Shown here: in pieces, positions 26,101-34,969 of the stretch
Numbering within the stretch: position 1 is the stretch's first letter
Layout: the number at the start of each line of letters is the position of its first letter
Origin: CBDCWQ01 sp965223435
GTDB taxonomy: Bacteria; Myxococcota; Kuafuiibacteriia; Kuafuiibacteriales; Kuafuiibacteriaceae
Direction of reading: 5' to 3'
NCBI GenBank assembly: GCA_965223435.1
Contig: CBDCWQ010000023.1
Location: 868,001-932,000, forward strand
DNA: 64,000 bases
The notes under the pieces: model-generated
What the model was told of the DNA's origin: nothing
Databases searched by the model: none
Seen by the model: the letters and a program-made list of their open reading frames with translations, nothing else
Program-made: the position numbers and the translations under genes

Positions 26101-29100
26101 CAGCCCGCGGCCGACGGCGATGCCCCCGGGTTGGGTTCGAGAAAGAGGCCACAGCCTTGTTTGTTCCGGTCCCCAGGGGATTGCTGGGGCCAGGTCTTGG
26201 CGTTGGGCTTCGATGTGGTCATACACATCGATGAACCAAATCAGGGCGGTGCTGGAGGTCAGAAGGGTAGAGAGGTCTTGAATCCGTTGACTCGAGTACG
26301 GGAAGCCATGATCGGCCACAAAGTCCTGAACCCCTGACCACAAGGCTCCGGCTTCGGAGCGGAAGAAGGGGGCCTTGGGGTGGGTGGGGTGGGCTTCGGC
26401 GAAGGCCAGCAAGCCCAAGATAAGGCCGGTGGTGGCCTCGAGATGAAAGGATTGCTCTTGTTGGTCGCTGGCATCTATGTACCGGTCCTCGAAACCGTCA
26501 AAAAAGTAGTGGGTGCCATAGTATTGCTTGGGGCCAAAAGCGATTTTCTTCGCAAACGCCAAGGTGGTGAACTCCAGACATCGTCCCAGGCGCTCGATGG
26601 CCCGCTTGTCGGTGAGATCGTCGTAGTCGACAGAGAGAGACAACCAACTGCAGTTGTCGATGGCAACGTGTTCCGAACGATGAAAGGTCCATGCCTCGTT
26701 CTCGTTCAACTGCGCAGACCCACCGGTCGAAATGCGTCCCCACGCGCCTTCAAAAAGCGCGCGTTGAATTTCCCTTCGTTTTTCGGGATCGTTTTGGTTT
26801 GCGGCCAGAGCGTCTTCCAGGTCTCGTTGCCAAAGGGTTTCGTCCGGATCGTAGAGCACGTAAAAGATGCCGTTTCTCACTTCGTTTCGCCATCGCTTGA
26901 GCGATGACCGGTCCACGCCGAGTGCTTCAGCATGCCTGATGGCATGGTTCAGTACGCTCAGGACGTCGAGGTTGTGCTCGGTGACGACGTTCAGGGAACG
27001 GACTTCTTCTTTGAGGATCCAAAACTCGCTTTCCGTCAGGACCTTGGCGGACCCGTCTTTTTGCGGGTTCTGGCCTTGGGCGGATGGGGTGCGCCCGATT
27101 TTCGGGGCTTGTTCGGGGTCGAAGCGATCGTAGCCGAGTGCGTCGAGGACATCGTAGTAGTCCCATGACTCTTCGGGCTGAGCCATCGGCTTGCCGTCTG
27201 GCCCTCCTATCTTCGATGGTGTGGCGGCCAGATCCAGTCCTTGGGTGGTGAACCCTGCGGTCATTAGGCTGAAGGGGAGGCCGCCTTCGGTGGTTCCCGT
27301 GAGGCGATGGATCGCGAGGCCCCCAAGTGCTTTTTGGTAGCATTCTCGGATACGCAATTGGGCCTCTTTCGACGTCTCGTGAAGGGCAGAGGATGTTAAG
27401 AAGGCCCCGAGACCGTGCACCACCCAAGCGGTTGCACCGGTGACCAGTCGTGCATCTTCCCAGTTGTCGCCATCGGTGTTCCAGGAAAACGGCCAACCCT
27501 TGATGATGGGGGCACCTTCATGGGTACCAACATGGGCGCGCTTGCACAGATAGCGGGCGAGGGCGATGGCGTCGTTCTCCCTTTTTTCCTCACGAGCAAG
27601 CTGGGCCAGGGCGATGCCTTGGGTGTAGGCCCAGACCCTGCGGAAGCGCGCCAGGTAGCGGGTGTCTAGATTGTCCTCGTCGGCGAAATTGTGGGCGAGC
27701 CAGCGGCTCGCGTTGGTCCTGGTTGTTGAATCCGACCCGGCGACTTCGTATTCGACCTGGTAGGCCATAGGCTCAGTCTCGTCGTCGGCCCGGTGAAACA
27801 ACCGGTCCCTCATCCAGCGGGCCTTTTCGTAGTTGCCCAAAGCGGAGCGCTCGAAGACGGGAACGTCCGCACCGAAGTGGGGCCAAGCCTTGGTGTTTGC
27901 GAGAGGAGCGTTGGTGTTGTTTGCGGTGGCTGATGGGGACAGAGTCAGTTCACCTTGGACCACGCCTTGGGTGTCCATGAGGGCCAGCTGCGGCGAATCC
28001 ACCCAGACCCAAGCTTCTCCGCCCTGGAACCGAAGCTCGAGCGGTGGGGTGCTTCGGTGAGGGATAGAGCCTTCGGCCTGGCCTTGGTGCCCGGTGGTCT
28101 TGGTGCCCGGTGCGTCGGATAATCCATCGACCTTTGTGTTTGTGGGTGGGGGCAACCCATCGGAACCCTGGTATGGAGGGGCGGTCGATGGGCCGCGCTC
28201 TCCGATTGGACGGGCCAGCCGGATGGGCTCCTTGGAGTCGACCTTCATATGGTACCGGTTGAGGGCCTGGACCCGAACCTCAGCCCCCTTGTCCTCAGTC
28301 AGGTAGTCGGGGAGGTCGAGATCGTAGTGAACAACCTCGGTCAAGCTTGAAGCGCGCGAAATCACGACGCGATCGACGGCTCCTACCGGGTCTTGTTCGA
28401 CCCAGGCGGCCAAGAGCAGGTCGCCGTGACTGGTCAAAGCGGCACGCCCCTGAAGGGCGTCGCCTCGGTCTCCATGGCTTCTGAAGTGAATGGGGCGCGC
28501 CGGTTGGGTATTGAGCACTTCTTCGGGCAACATCGTGCGCTCAGACGAAAGGGTGCCCCGGCGCGCAGTGATTGCGCCGTGCGTGGGTCCTTGAGGGACA
28601 TAGTACAAGGCCGCCATTTCGCCGCTTTGGGTGACGGCCACTTGAGGTACGTAGCCCCTGGCGATGGTTTCAGGTGAAGACCAGCTCAGGCCGCCATCAG
28701 CGGAGGTCTGGTGCTGGATGGGGTTGAAGCCCGACACGTTGGGGTCATCGGAAAGGCCGTTTTCGTAGACCAGCACCAGTCCGACGGGCGTGGATGTGAT
28801 CTTGGGATAGGAAGGCGTATCGTCGCTTTGACCCTCACCGACCGCGGCCACCGCCGAGACGCGCCAGTTCTGAGTTTCGCTGTGCCACTCATCTTGCGTA
28901 TGCTTGCCCTGCGCCTGACCGCCTCGTGGTTCACGGGCGGTCGACTGGGGTTGGGTGCTGCTGTTGCTGGGGGGTTTGAGGTCGGTCCAGGCACCGGCCA
29001 TGATGGGCCGCTGGGCGACCTTGATCTCGTCTTGCTCGTGCCATGTTCCTTGGTAAAGCATCTGGTGCGCAAAACCGAGGCTCGGGTAAAGCGCTTCGTC

Positions 29101-31050
29101 ATTGGGCTCGTAGGCCGTCTTCCATACGCTTTGCCAGCCGACAAGGTAGCGGGTTAAGACTTGGCCCCGCACGGCCCTTTGGTTGTAGACCGGCGACGCG
29201 AGCATCGCTGTCCAGGCGTCATTCAGAACCGGTCGATTGTCCCACATGCGGATCTGCCTGCCGACGATGGTGATTGTGTTGTCGTCTACGTGGAGTGCCG
29301 GCTGGACCACGTGGCTTTCTTCGGTGCGGTCGCGGTAGCGGATCCCTTTTTGATCGCGGCCGAGCGTATAGGACTCTTCACACCAGCAATTGGGGCAATC
29401 ACAGACTCCGTTCTCATTGGGTTCGACTCGAACCTTGTACCGGACCACTTCAGTGACGGGGCTCCGCCTTGTTACATCGAAGACGTTGGAAGGCTCTCCC
29501 GCCAAGTTCTTGAGGTAGTAGACTTTGCCGCCCTCTCCCCACACGAGATGATGCCCAAGGCCCCGGTCGTAGGCCATGTCCAGGCCGCGCTGCCATATCG
29601 AACTTTCGCGGACCAAAAAGGGGGTTGAGAAGGAGAGCCCTCCGTCCATGCTTTGGGCTACCCAGACCTGGCTAGAACGCCTTTCTGGCGCCATCGCCAG
29701 GCCTCCCCAAGCAGAATCAGAACTGGCGTCAGAGTCGAGGCTCGAGATGGGCGCCGCGGCATCGCTCTGCTTCACCTCGACCCACGCAACACTGACCAAA
29801 GCGTCCCGGGCGGTGACGGCGATCTCCGCGAGCGTCCCGCCCTGGCCGGTCGCGAAGCGGTGGTCCACGTCAAAACTGCCGGGTTTGCCGGCCCTCTCGC
29901 TTCGGTGATACCGGAGATGGTCTGGGCTTTTTTGATGCGGGTTGGCGCGGACGCCGTAGACGAGGTGGGCGAGTGTGGCGTCCTCGGTCTTGGCAAGGGC
30001 CACGTCTGGGAGGATGGCTTGACCATCGGGCTTGACCACTATGTTCGGAGCTTCGAACGCGCCTGGTTGAGGGATTGGCGCTGGCGGTGCCCACCGAACC
30101 GGAATGCTCTGTGTGGGGGGCGATTCGCGCCCCACGCCGTCTTCGCTGAGAAGCACCGAGGCCACGTGGTAGTGGTACACGTGATCTGGCCCAGGCATTT
30201 CATCTTCAACGCGCGTCACGCCGGTCAGCTCGCGGACGGGCACGTTGTCGCGGTACACTCGGTAGCCAAGTTCAGTGCCGTCTGGTGTTGGGCTGTGGTT
30301 GACCCCTGCGCTCGGTTCTTCCCATGTCAGGACCACGGTTCTTCCATAGGTTGTGGCTGACAAGTTTTCGGGCATGCCCACAGGCCCTGGATCGACGTTC
30401 TCAAGCGGTGCCATGGCGAGGGGTGACGTGGCGTGGCAGGCCTCAAGGCCTTGCGTTTGGGATTCAGGAAGAGGGACTTGTTGGTACGCTTGGAGAACGG
30501 GGTCCCAGGCCAACGCCTCTTCGGCAGCAGGATGGGTGTCTTCCTTTCGGCAGCGGAAGGAGAGACGTCGGGCGCCCTCCGGCAGGTCGAGGTCCGTGGG
30601 GTTGGTTTGCCCTCCCACCAGGATAAAGTGTTCCGTCGGGGTGTATACCCAAAGTAAAAACCCTGTGGATTGGCCTCCGATACGGTCCGCCTGGCTAGGG
30701 AAGCGTGCTTGCTCGGTCGAACCCCCATGCACACGCCATACTGAAAGGCCGTTGCGACTTGGGGAGGACCACGGTGTGCCCGGGGGGAGCGCCAAGAGGT
30801 TCCATCCAGCCTCGAGTCGCAGCCGATCGGAGTGGTGGCCGGTGCGGAGGTCAGTCTTGGATGGTGGCGTTGCGCCCAGGGAATTTGGAACGAAAGCGAC
30901 AGCGATTCCGAGCATCCATGCCGCCATGCTCAGGCGCTGTGCCCCGGTGATGGGTTCTAGGAATCGGTCCCGTGGTGCCTGCGGCGAGCGGCGCGGGGGA
31001 GCGGCGTAAGACACCACCGAGAAAGACGACGGCACAAAGCCTTCAGTCAA
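23179..31050 (-). CDS. Giant exported multidomain protein: FN3, BNR-like propeller, alpha/alpha-toroid and unknown C-terminal region
   Basis: Up to 2623 residues. The first start, a TTG at 31050, has no evident ribosome site; an ATG at 30927 (residue 42, MAAWMLGIAVAFVPNSLGA) would begin directly at the signal peptide, so the true start is unsettled. Approximate domains: 75-150 GWNLLALPPG beta module; 225-320 fibronectin type III (VVLTWEEPSAG, GYRVYRDN); 340-930 sialidase-like propeller with Asp-box-like runs (SMDGGLSFSTP, SADGGLSWSSP); 1110-1630 alpha/alpha toroid of glycosidase type (TDGDNWEDARLVTGATAWV, STALIWF, and TEHNLDVLSVLNHAI); 1650-1870 second alpha-rich part; 1930-2580 a region I do not recognise. 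Cys550-557 (CDCPNCWC) may bind metal. No sortase or lipid anchor is visible. Probably secreted. Confidence 0.85.
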   Translation of the reverse strand: MTEGFVPSSFSVVSYAAPPRRSPQAPRDRFLEPITGAQRLSMAAWMLGIAVAFVPNSLGATPPSKTDLRTGHHSDRLRLEAGWNLLALPPGTPWSSPSRNGLSVWRVHGGSTEQARFPSQADRIGGQSTGFLLWVYTPTEHFILVGGQTNPTDLDLPEGARRLSFRCRKEDTHPAAEEALAWDPVLQAYQQVPLPESQTQGLEACHATSPLAMAPLENVDPGPVGMPENLSATTYGRTVVLTWEEPSAGVNHSPTPDGTELGYRVYRDNVPVRELTGVTRVEDEMPGPDHVYHYHVASVLLSEDGVGRESPPTQSIPVRWAPPAPIPQPGAFEAPNIVVKPDGQAILPDVALAKTEDATLAHLVYGVRANPHQKSPDHLRYHRSERAGKPGSFDVDHRFATGQGGTLAEIAVTARDALVSVAWVEVKQSDAAAPISSLDSDASSDSAWGGLAMAPERRSSQVWVAQSMDGGLSFSTPFLVRESSIWQRGLDMAYDRGLGHHLVWGEGGKVYYLKNLAGEPSNVFDVTRRSPVTEVVRYKVRVEPNENGVCDCPNCWCEESYTLGRDQKGIRYRDRTEESHVVQPALHVDDNTITIVGRQIRMWDNRPVLNDAWTAMLASPVYNQRAVRGQVLTRYLVGWQSVWKTAYEPNDEALYPSLGFAHQMLYQGTWHEQDEIKVAQRPIMAGAWTDLKPPSNSSTQPQSTAREPRGGQAQGKHTQDEWHSETQNWRVSAVAAVGEGQSDDTPSYPKITSTPVGLVLVYENGLSDDPNVSGFNPIQHQTSADGGLSWSSPETIARGYVPQVAVTQSGEMAALYYVPQGPTHGAITARRGTLSSERTMLPEEVLNTQPARPIHFRSHGDRGDALQGRAALTSHGDLLLAAWVEQDPVGAVDRVVISRASSLTEVVHYDLDLPDYLTEDKGAEVRVQALNRYHMKVDSKEPIRLARPIGERGPSTAPPYQGSDGLPPPTNTKVDGLSDAPGTKTTGHQGQAEGSIPHRSTPPLELRFQGGEAWVWVDSPQLALMDTQGVVQGELTLSPSATANNTNAPLANTKAWPHFGADVPVFERSALGNYEKARWMRDRLFHRADDETEPMAYQVEYEVAGSDSTTRTNASRWLAHNFADEDNLDTRYLARFRRVWAYTQGIALAQLAREEKRENDAIALARYLCKRAHVGTHEGAPIIKGWPFSWNTDGDNWEDARLVTGATAWVVHGLGAFLTSSALHETSKEAQLRIRECYQKALGGLAIHRLTGTTEGGLPFSLMTAGFTTQGLDLAATPSKIGGPDGKPMAQPEESWDYYDVLDALGYDRFDPEQAPKIGRTPSAQGQNPQKDGSAKVLTESEFWILKEEVRSLNVVTEHNLDVLSVLNHAIRHAEALGVDRSSLKRWRNEVRNGIFYVLYDPDETLWQRDLEDALAANQNDPEKRREIQRALFEGAWGRISTGGSAQLNENEAWTFHRSEHVAIDNCSWLSLSVDYDDLTDKRAIERLGRCLEFTTLAFAKKIAFGPKQYYGTHYFFDGFEDRYIDASDQQEQSFHLEATTGLILGLLAFAEAHPTHPKAPFFRSEAGALWSGVQDFVADHGFPYSSQRIQDLSTLLTSSTALIWFIDVYDHIEAQRQDLAPAIPWGPEQTRLWPLSRTQPGGIAVGRGLYNAFQTLLTMHPQAAAFLAPAALSLGFGLSGGVENDMALKTMVALREPPGPGWNRAGSIAADHVMHELASDSGLLVFFYPETDIRQWGRYQTPQGTTHAFDEDKIYAFDLQDLPDLLPYETIFGGGDSSTARFEVPHFKTKPANARLGVFVLDTDDSKSAVVDRFLSHHLWWDHVLQVAAFLPTDGTREAWLRTMRNMFLGWFFDARTAVLVAHNGPSKGSRPFWYKSGPSAVEGAKSPLPLDDDEKTDVPVDPSTRPHEVLPAPSTPYPPAPTRGKEGWESFSLDAKFFDELAELWTMLTIAPVQQEFKNLMDALKKYGPFHKFIESSGITITFVPEADWHDHALFKDQTDYPMHLVLKEKDSGKQTWYFLKPDRFLEERYRALNPQYSRSQNLLKFQADAFFGLVTNELFNRGILRVQKETDTSFSVPLGRTKITYETHDQELREQTQEALHELGGKKFGLFKTSVAIDPASNSGSTVRKVFHSAYPTTPGGAFGFDFVPGVIALNHVFTDHLTQFENDIRLLEEGGYPDSVKVEMVNLDSVRKVHFSLLEPARLVLATFTGKDERVKEATFLAMQDDTPNYRRFALEHRSVHGDFEVSESDGGSSKDDSPKGVYRFVELDAEDPFQRHIIRLLKEEVASTTPEPWSTSTLRDELGLKDKEVLDVFAPIPEAAYDRDRIEALIRDNLFLYHLILQSQSQAWPSNRSVRIPLRSFMVDAREGLGGAVASVYDPGDWSVKKVRTMTERHLSDSDRDAITTSFLVRGVTFHLLGMFKALEEDPFDPAEAFDHFRKDKHYNLYIQRATEVADTRLSNTESLAGRIHFSVYAAQFYAMLLEQSIHRPSHHDRPFEIDDLSEIEPEWRDTLLASPDSVIPVHLVVRPSTILLLSMWNIVPSFIAQIIRDFGYDENDDTWRSNQDQKDVRQAILDAEDEWKKSGFAATRSFDTGMHDSTSPLNKQFYMKSQSTTEETR

Positions 31051-31247
31051 GTCAAATAAGGCAATCAGTATTGCTCCACGCCCCAGACTTCGGGTTCCAC
31101 TGCGTTGTGGGGCCTTCGGATTCGTGAGGCACCCGGGGTCGATGCCGCTGACTCATCGGTTTCATCCCGAAGTTCACCCGCATGGCTCCAAACCCCGTTG
31201 GCGTGTGGGATGAGCGGAGAGAACGGGCGGGCCGAATGGACAAGGAC

Positions 31248-31772
31248 TCAGCGGGTAGATTTTTGCTGCGTTTGCCGAGTGTACCAACGGTCGAGAAGCG
31301 GTTCGAGTAGCAAGACGGCGGTGGATGCTGCGGCCGCCGAGATGGCGACGGCCCAGGTTGGCTTTCGCGCGACACAGGCAAGGACGCCAGCCAAAACCAC
31401 CCCAGGCCGGAGCAAGGTCAAGGGGCCAAATACGATGACGGTGGTCAAGGTGCGAATCTCGCTCCCCCAAAAAAGGTAGGGGAGGAATGCCAAAAGAACG
31501 ACTGTGGCATAAATGCCGTAGACCCAGACCATGGTTTGGCCCGCGGAGGCCAGCTCCCAAAAAGCCCTGGTGCGGTCCGATTGGGCGAGGATGACCGCGA
31601 GAATAACCAGTCCTGCGGCTGCGATGAGTGCTTGTCCGGCACAAAGACCACGGAGAACGGCCCTCGTATAGTAGCGCCGTTTGTAGATTCGGCCATTGCG
31701 GCCGGCCGCGGCTCGAAAACCGGCAAAGGCGGTGTCGGTCGTGGCCAGTAGATAAAGGAGCAAGGGTGTCAT
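31248..31772 (-). CDS. Small inner-membrane protein of unknown function
   Basis: 174 residues with about four hydrophobic helices: residues 1-20 (MTPLLLYLLATTDTAFAGF), 45-64 (GQALIAAAGLVILAVILA), 80-100 (VWVYGIYATVVLLAFLPYLFW) and 108-155 (LTTVIVFGPLTLLRPGVVL, then AVAISAAAASTAVLLLEPLL). A basic loop (RNGRIYKRRYYTRAVLR) should face the cytoplasm. Its ATG overlaps the stop of the methyltransferase gene (31769-31772), so they form a translationally coupled pair. I do not recognise a family. The 197 bases to the giant gene hold no gene. Confidence 0.72.
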   Translation of the reverse strand: MTPLLLYLLATTDTAFAGFRAAAGRNGRIYKRRYYTRAVLRGLCAGQALIAAAGLVILAVILAQSDRTRAFWELASAGQTMVWVYGIYATVVLLAFLPYLFWGSEIRTLTTVIVFGPLTLLRPGVVLAGVLACVARKPTWAVAISAAAASTAVLLLEPLLDRWYTRQTQQKSTR

Positions 31773-32689
31773 CGAAAGGCCTCGAGGGTTCGCGCCGCGG
31801 GGCCGAGTTGTTCGGTGAAGCTTGCTTCGAGCTCGGGACGAAGGCCTATGATCGGGCGCAACGCGCGAATCAGGATGTGTCCGAGGTGCTCCACCTTTGT
31901 GAACGACACCAAAAAATCGGGGGCCCCTTCTTTGACGTGTTTTGCGAGCACGTCGTTGCTGTGGGCGCGGATTGCAGATCGAACGCCGTCATACCGAGCC
32001 AGCGGCTCGCGCATCCGACTGATGTGGAAGACCCATGCGCCCAGCGGGCTGACCCACGAGGGCATGACATCAAAGTGAAAAAACGCCCGGGTGGATGGAC
32101 GCGATTGATTGACAAAAAATTCGGTGAGCGATGGCCCGCGAAAGTGATGGAGGACGCCGGTCGAGATGAAGATGCTCCCCGGCTCTTCGAGGGCAAAGGC
32201 ATTTTTGGTCAGAAACCGGCATCCAAGCTCCTCTTCGCGGGCAAGGCGCGCGGCTTGTTGAATCAAGGTACGGTTGTAGTCGCATCCCACCCACTCGACT
32301 TCGTCTCCGAAACCACCATGCGCACAAAGCCATCGAATCACAAACCCGAGCCCGCACCCTACGTCGATGATTTGCACGGGCCTTGAAACGCCCATTTTGA
32401 AGAGAGACGCGACACAGGGTCTCAACAACTTGAGCATGCGATGTCCCTGCTGGAATTCTTCGGAAAGACGCTGAAGCTCGGCGTGTGCGCGAAGAAGCGT
32501 CTCATCGACGGCCTGGGCATCGAGTATGCCATTCCGTTCTGGCAGCTTTTCTACAATCTTCGCCGCGCGTCGCATCCCCAGGCGGCAGAGCGTGTCTAGG
32601 ACCTCTGCTTTTTCGACAGGCTTCCTTGCCAGAGTCTTCGGATCAAAATCGACGATCAGATCCGAGATTTCAGGCCGCTCGTCGTCCAC
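31769..32689 (-). CDS. SAM-dependent methyltransferase
   Basis: 306 residues from a GTG at 32689; an in-frame stop lies just upstream, so no longer form is possible. The class I SAM-binding motif is clear (IIDVGCGLGFVIRWL, then VEWVGCDYNRTLIQQA, with ISTGVLHHFRG as the post-motif loop). The first 95 residues are helical and acidic (VEKAEVLDTLCRLGMRRAAKIVEKLPE). The C-terminal helices (LGHILIRALRPIIG) may bind a hydrophobic substrate or membrane. The acceptor is unknown. It is coupled to the small membrane protein gene by a 4-base overlap, which suggests a lipid-like or membrane-related substrate, but this is inference. Confidence 0.86.
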   Translation of the reverse strand: MDDERPEISDLIVDFDPKTLARKPVEKAEVLDTLCRLGMRRAAKIVEKLPERNGILDAQAVDETLLRAHAELQRLSEEFQQGHRMLKLLRPCVASLFKMGVSRPVQIIDVGCGLGFVIRWLCAHGGFGDEVEWVGCDYNRTLIQQAARLAREEELGCRFLTKNAFALEEPGSIFISTGVLHHFRGPSLTEFFVNQSRPSTRAFFHFDVMPSWVSPLGAWVFHISRMREPLARYDGVRSAIRAHSNDVLAKHVKEGAPDFLVSFTKVEHLGHILIRALRPIIGLRPELEASFTEQLGPAARTLEAFR

Positions 32690-32989
32690 CCGCGATCATT
32701 CCATGGAGAAAAGGTTCGCGCGAAACCAGGTTTGGCTCGTGGCGTTCAAGACCGTGACTCTAGCGGAACCGGTGGGCGCGTCAAAAGTTTCCGAATGTCG
32801 GTGCGGCCTATGGGGCTTGGTCTTGGGTGAGAACGGCGGCATGCGCCTTGTGCAGGGGTGCGTAATGGTTTACGCGGAGGACGACGCGGGGGTTTGGATC
32901 GCGAGATTGCAGATTTGGCACGCAGTGTGCACTGGTGAGCGTGGGCGGGGTGCGGACCGTGGGATCGGTGCCTGTTCCAAGGGTTGGCG
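32690..32989. other. Intergenic region with a doubtful small open frame
   Basis: About 300 bases between divergent genes. A plus-strand frame from an ATG at 32700 to a stop at 32993 would give about 97 residues, but it has no ribosome-binding site, no family resemblance and an odd Cys/Trp-rich composition. Promoters for the methyltransferase and the LplT-PlsC gene must lie here; no convincing -35/-10 pair was seen. Confidence 0.5.
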
Positions 32990-34918
32990 ATGAGTCAGGG
33001 TAAATTGCTTCGGGATCGACGGTTTTGGCCGATGTTTTGGACGCAGTTCTTCGGTGCGTTCAATGATAACCTCTTCAAGAACGCATTGGTGATCCTGATT
33101 GCCTATCGGGGCATTGACCTTTGGGGCCTGGGCTCCGAGCGGTTGGTTGCGTTGGCGGCGGGGTTGTTCATTTTGCCGTTTTTACTGTTTTCGGCGAGTG
33201 CCGGACAGATCTCTGACAAACTCGCGAAGTCTCGTTTGGTTCGCCTCGCCAAGGCTGCGGAGTTTGTGATCATGGGGGTTGCGGCCCTTGGTTTTTACCT
33301 CGAGAGCGTTCCCCTTCTTCTGGCGGTTCTGTTTTTGATGGGCGCGCAGTCCGCCTTCTTTGGGCCTGTCAAGTACAGCATTTTGCCTGAGCTGCTCGAC
33401 GAAGATGAATTGGTCGGCGGCAATGCGCTGGTTGAGACCGGCACCTTTCTTTCCATTTTGCTCGGGACCATAGTGGGCGGGGTGTTGGTGGGCCTTGCGG
33501 GGGTTGGGCAGGTGATGATCGGGTTGACGGTGGTGGTGGTGGCTGCCCTCGGGTGGACGGCCAGCGCGTTCATTCGCCCCACGCTGCCCGGAAACCCCGA
33601 TTTGGTATTCTCACTCAACCCTTTCCGCCCCACCTTTGAAACCTATCTGGCTACACGCCGCAATCGACCGGTGTATCTGTCCATTTTGGGCATTTCGTGG
33701 TTCTGGTTTTTGGGGGCATCCTTTTTAACGCTTCTTCCCAACTATTGCCGCGAGGTTGTTGGGGGCAATGAACATGTGGTCACCCTCTTTTTGGCGCTCT
33801 TTTGTGTCGGGATCGCCGCGGGGTCCCTTCTTTGCGAACGGCTGAGTCGGGAAAGACTCGAACTGGGCTTGGTCCCGCTGGGCTCCATCGGCATGAGCTT
33901 TTTCGCTTTTCGACTTTATCTTGCTGGCCCCGGTCCGATTCTTGAGGCCGATGGCCTCCTTGGCCCCAGCGCGGTCTTGGGCAGCTTGCCCGGCCTCGCC
34001 ATTGGCGTAGACCTGGCTTTGGTCGCGCTGTTCAGCGGCTTTTTTACGGTTCCTTTGTACACCATGATTCAGCAGCGATCGCTCCCTAGCGAGCGTTCCC
34101 GGGTGATTGCGGGCAACAACATTCTGAACGCGCTTTTTATGGTCGCGTCTTCGGTGATGTTGATGGGGCTTTTGTCTTTGGAGCTCACGATTCCTCAGAT
34201 TTTCTTGGTGATGGCGTTTTTGAACGCTGCGGTTGCGGTGTACATTTACACGGTTATTCCCGAGTTTCTTCTTCGTTTTGTCATCTGGATCATTGCGTGC
34301 ATCATGTATCGCGTTCGGGTGACTGGGCGTGAAAACATTCCCATGGAAGGTCCCGCGGTTTTGATCTCAAACCACGTCAGCTTTGTAGACTGGATGATCA
34401 TCGCCAGTGCCTGCAAGCGCCCCGCACGCTTTGTGATGCACCATACCTATTTTAAGATGCCGGTCGTTCGGATCTTGTTCCGCGACGCCAAGGTGATCCC
34501 CATTGCCCCTGCCCGCGAGGACCGTGATACGCTGGCGCAGGCCTTCGATCTGATTGCCCAGGCGCTCGAAGAAGGAGAGCTGGTCTGCATCTTCCCGGAA
34601 GGGAAGTTGACCAAAACCGGTTTGATGAATCCCTTTCGCCCCGGCATCGAAAAGATCCTTGCCCGCACACCGGTCCCGGTGGTTCCGATGGCCCTCAACG
34701 GCATGTGGGGTTCTTTTTTTAGCAAGAAGGATGGCCAGGCCCTCAAGAAGCCCTTCCGCCGGGTCCGGTCCAGGGTGTCTTTGAAAGTGGGTGCCCCCTT
34801 GAGCCCCGAAGGTCTCACAAAGTCCTTTTTGGCTGAAACGGTCGCGAAGCTTGGCGGATGGGAACCACCCCATCCGCTTGAACCAGGCTCCTCCGCTGAA
34901 TCTTCCGAAAGGGGTTAG
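32990..34918 (+). CDS. Lysophospholipid transporter / acyltransferase fusion (LplT-PlsC type)
   Basis: 642 residues from the ATG at 32990, with AAGGG eight bases upstream. Residues 1-425 are an MFS transporter of about 12 helices with the LplT signature FWTQFFGAFNDNLFKNALVI and AGQISDKLAKSRLV, GPVKYSILPELL. Residues 435-625 are a PlsC/LPLAT acyltransferase: block I SNHVSFVDWM (His462, Asp467), FPEGKLT block III, and VPVVPMALNGMWG block IV. The pair flips lysophospholipid into the inner membrane and re-acylates it; the E. coli pathway does the same with LplT and Aas, but here no acyl-ACP synthetase domain is attached. Phospholipid repair or remodelling is the likely job. Confidence 0.93.
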   Translation: MSQGKLLRDRRFWPMFWTQFFGAFNDNLFKNALVILIAYRGIDLWGLGSERLVALAAGLFILPFLLFSASAGQISDKLAKSRLVRLAKAAEFVIMGVAALGFYLESVPLLLAVLFLMGAQSAFFGPVKYSILPELLDEDELVGGNALVETGTFLSILLGTIVGGVLVGLAGVGQVMIGLTVVVVAALGWTASAFIRPTLPGNPDLVFSLNPFRPTFETYLATRRNRPVYLSILGISWFWFLGASFLTLLPNYCREVVGGNEHVVTLFLALFCVGIAAGSLLCERLSRERLELGLVPLGSIGMSFFAFRLYLAGPGPILEADGLLGPSAVLGSLPGLAIGVDLALVALFSGFFTVPLYTMIQQRSLPSERSRVIAGNNILNALFMVASSVMLMGLLSLELTIPQIFLVMAFLNAAVAVYIYTVIPEFLLRFVIWIIACIMYRVRVTGRENIPMEGPAVLISNHVSFVDWMIIASACKRPARFVMHHTYFKMPVVRILFRDAKVIPIAPAREDRDTLAQAFDLIAQALEEGELVCIFPEGKLTKTGLMNPFRPGIEKILARTPVPVVPMALNGMWGSFFSKKDGQALKKPFRRVRSRVSLKVGAPLSPEGLTKSFLAETVAKLGGWEPPHPLEPGSSAESSERG

Positions 34919-34969
34919 GCCGACCCGGCCATCTCCTCTGAGCTTGAGAGTCCGTCCCTTTGGCGGACC

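Noticed and set aside
32700..32993. Possible 97-residue protein upstream of the LplT-PlsC gene
   Set aside because: It is open, but there is no ribosome-binding site, no recognisable domain and an odd Trp/Cys composition. Its overlap with the next start is likely chance.
34950..34969. Terminator between the convergent LplT-PlsC and LamG genes
   Set aside because: Only a 5-bp stem (gtccg / cggac) with a 9-base loop, too weak to call.
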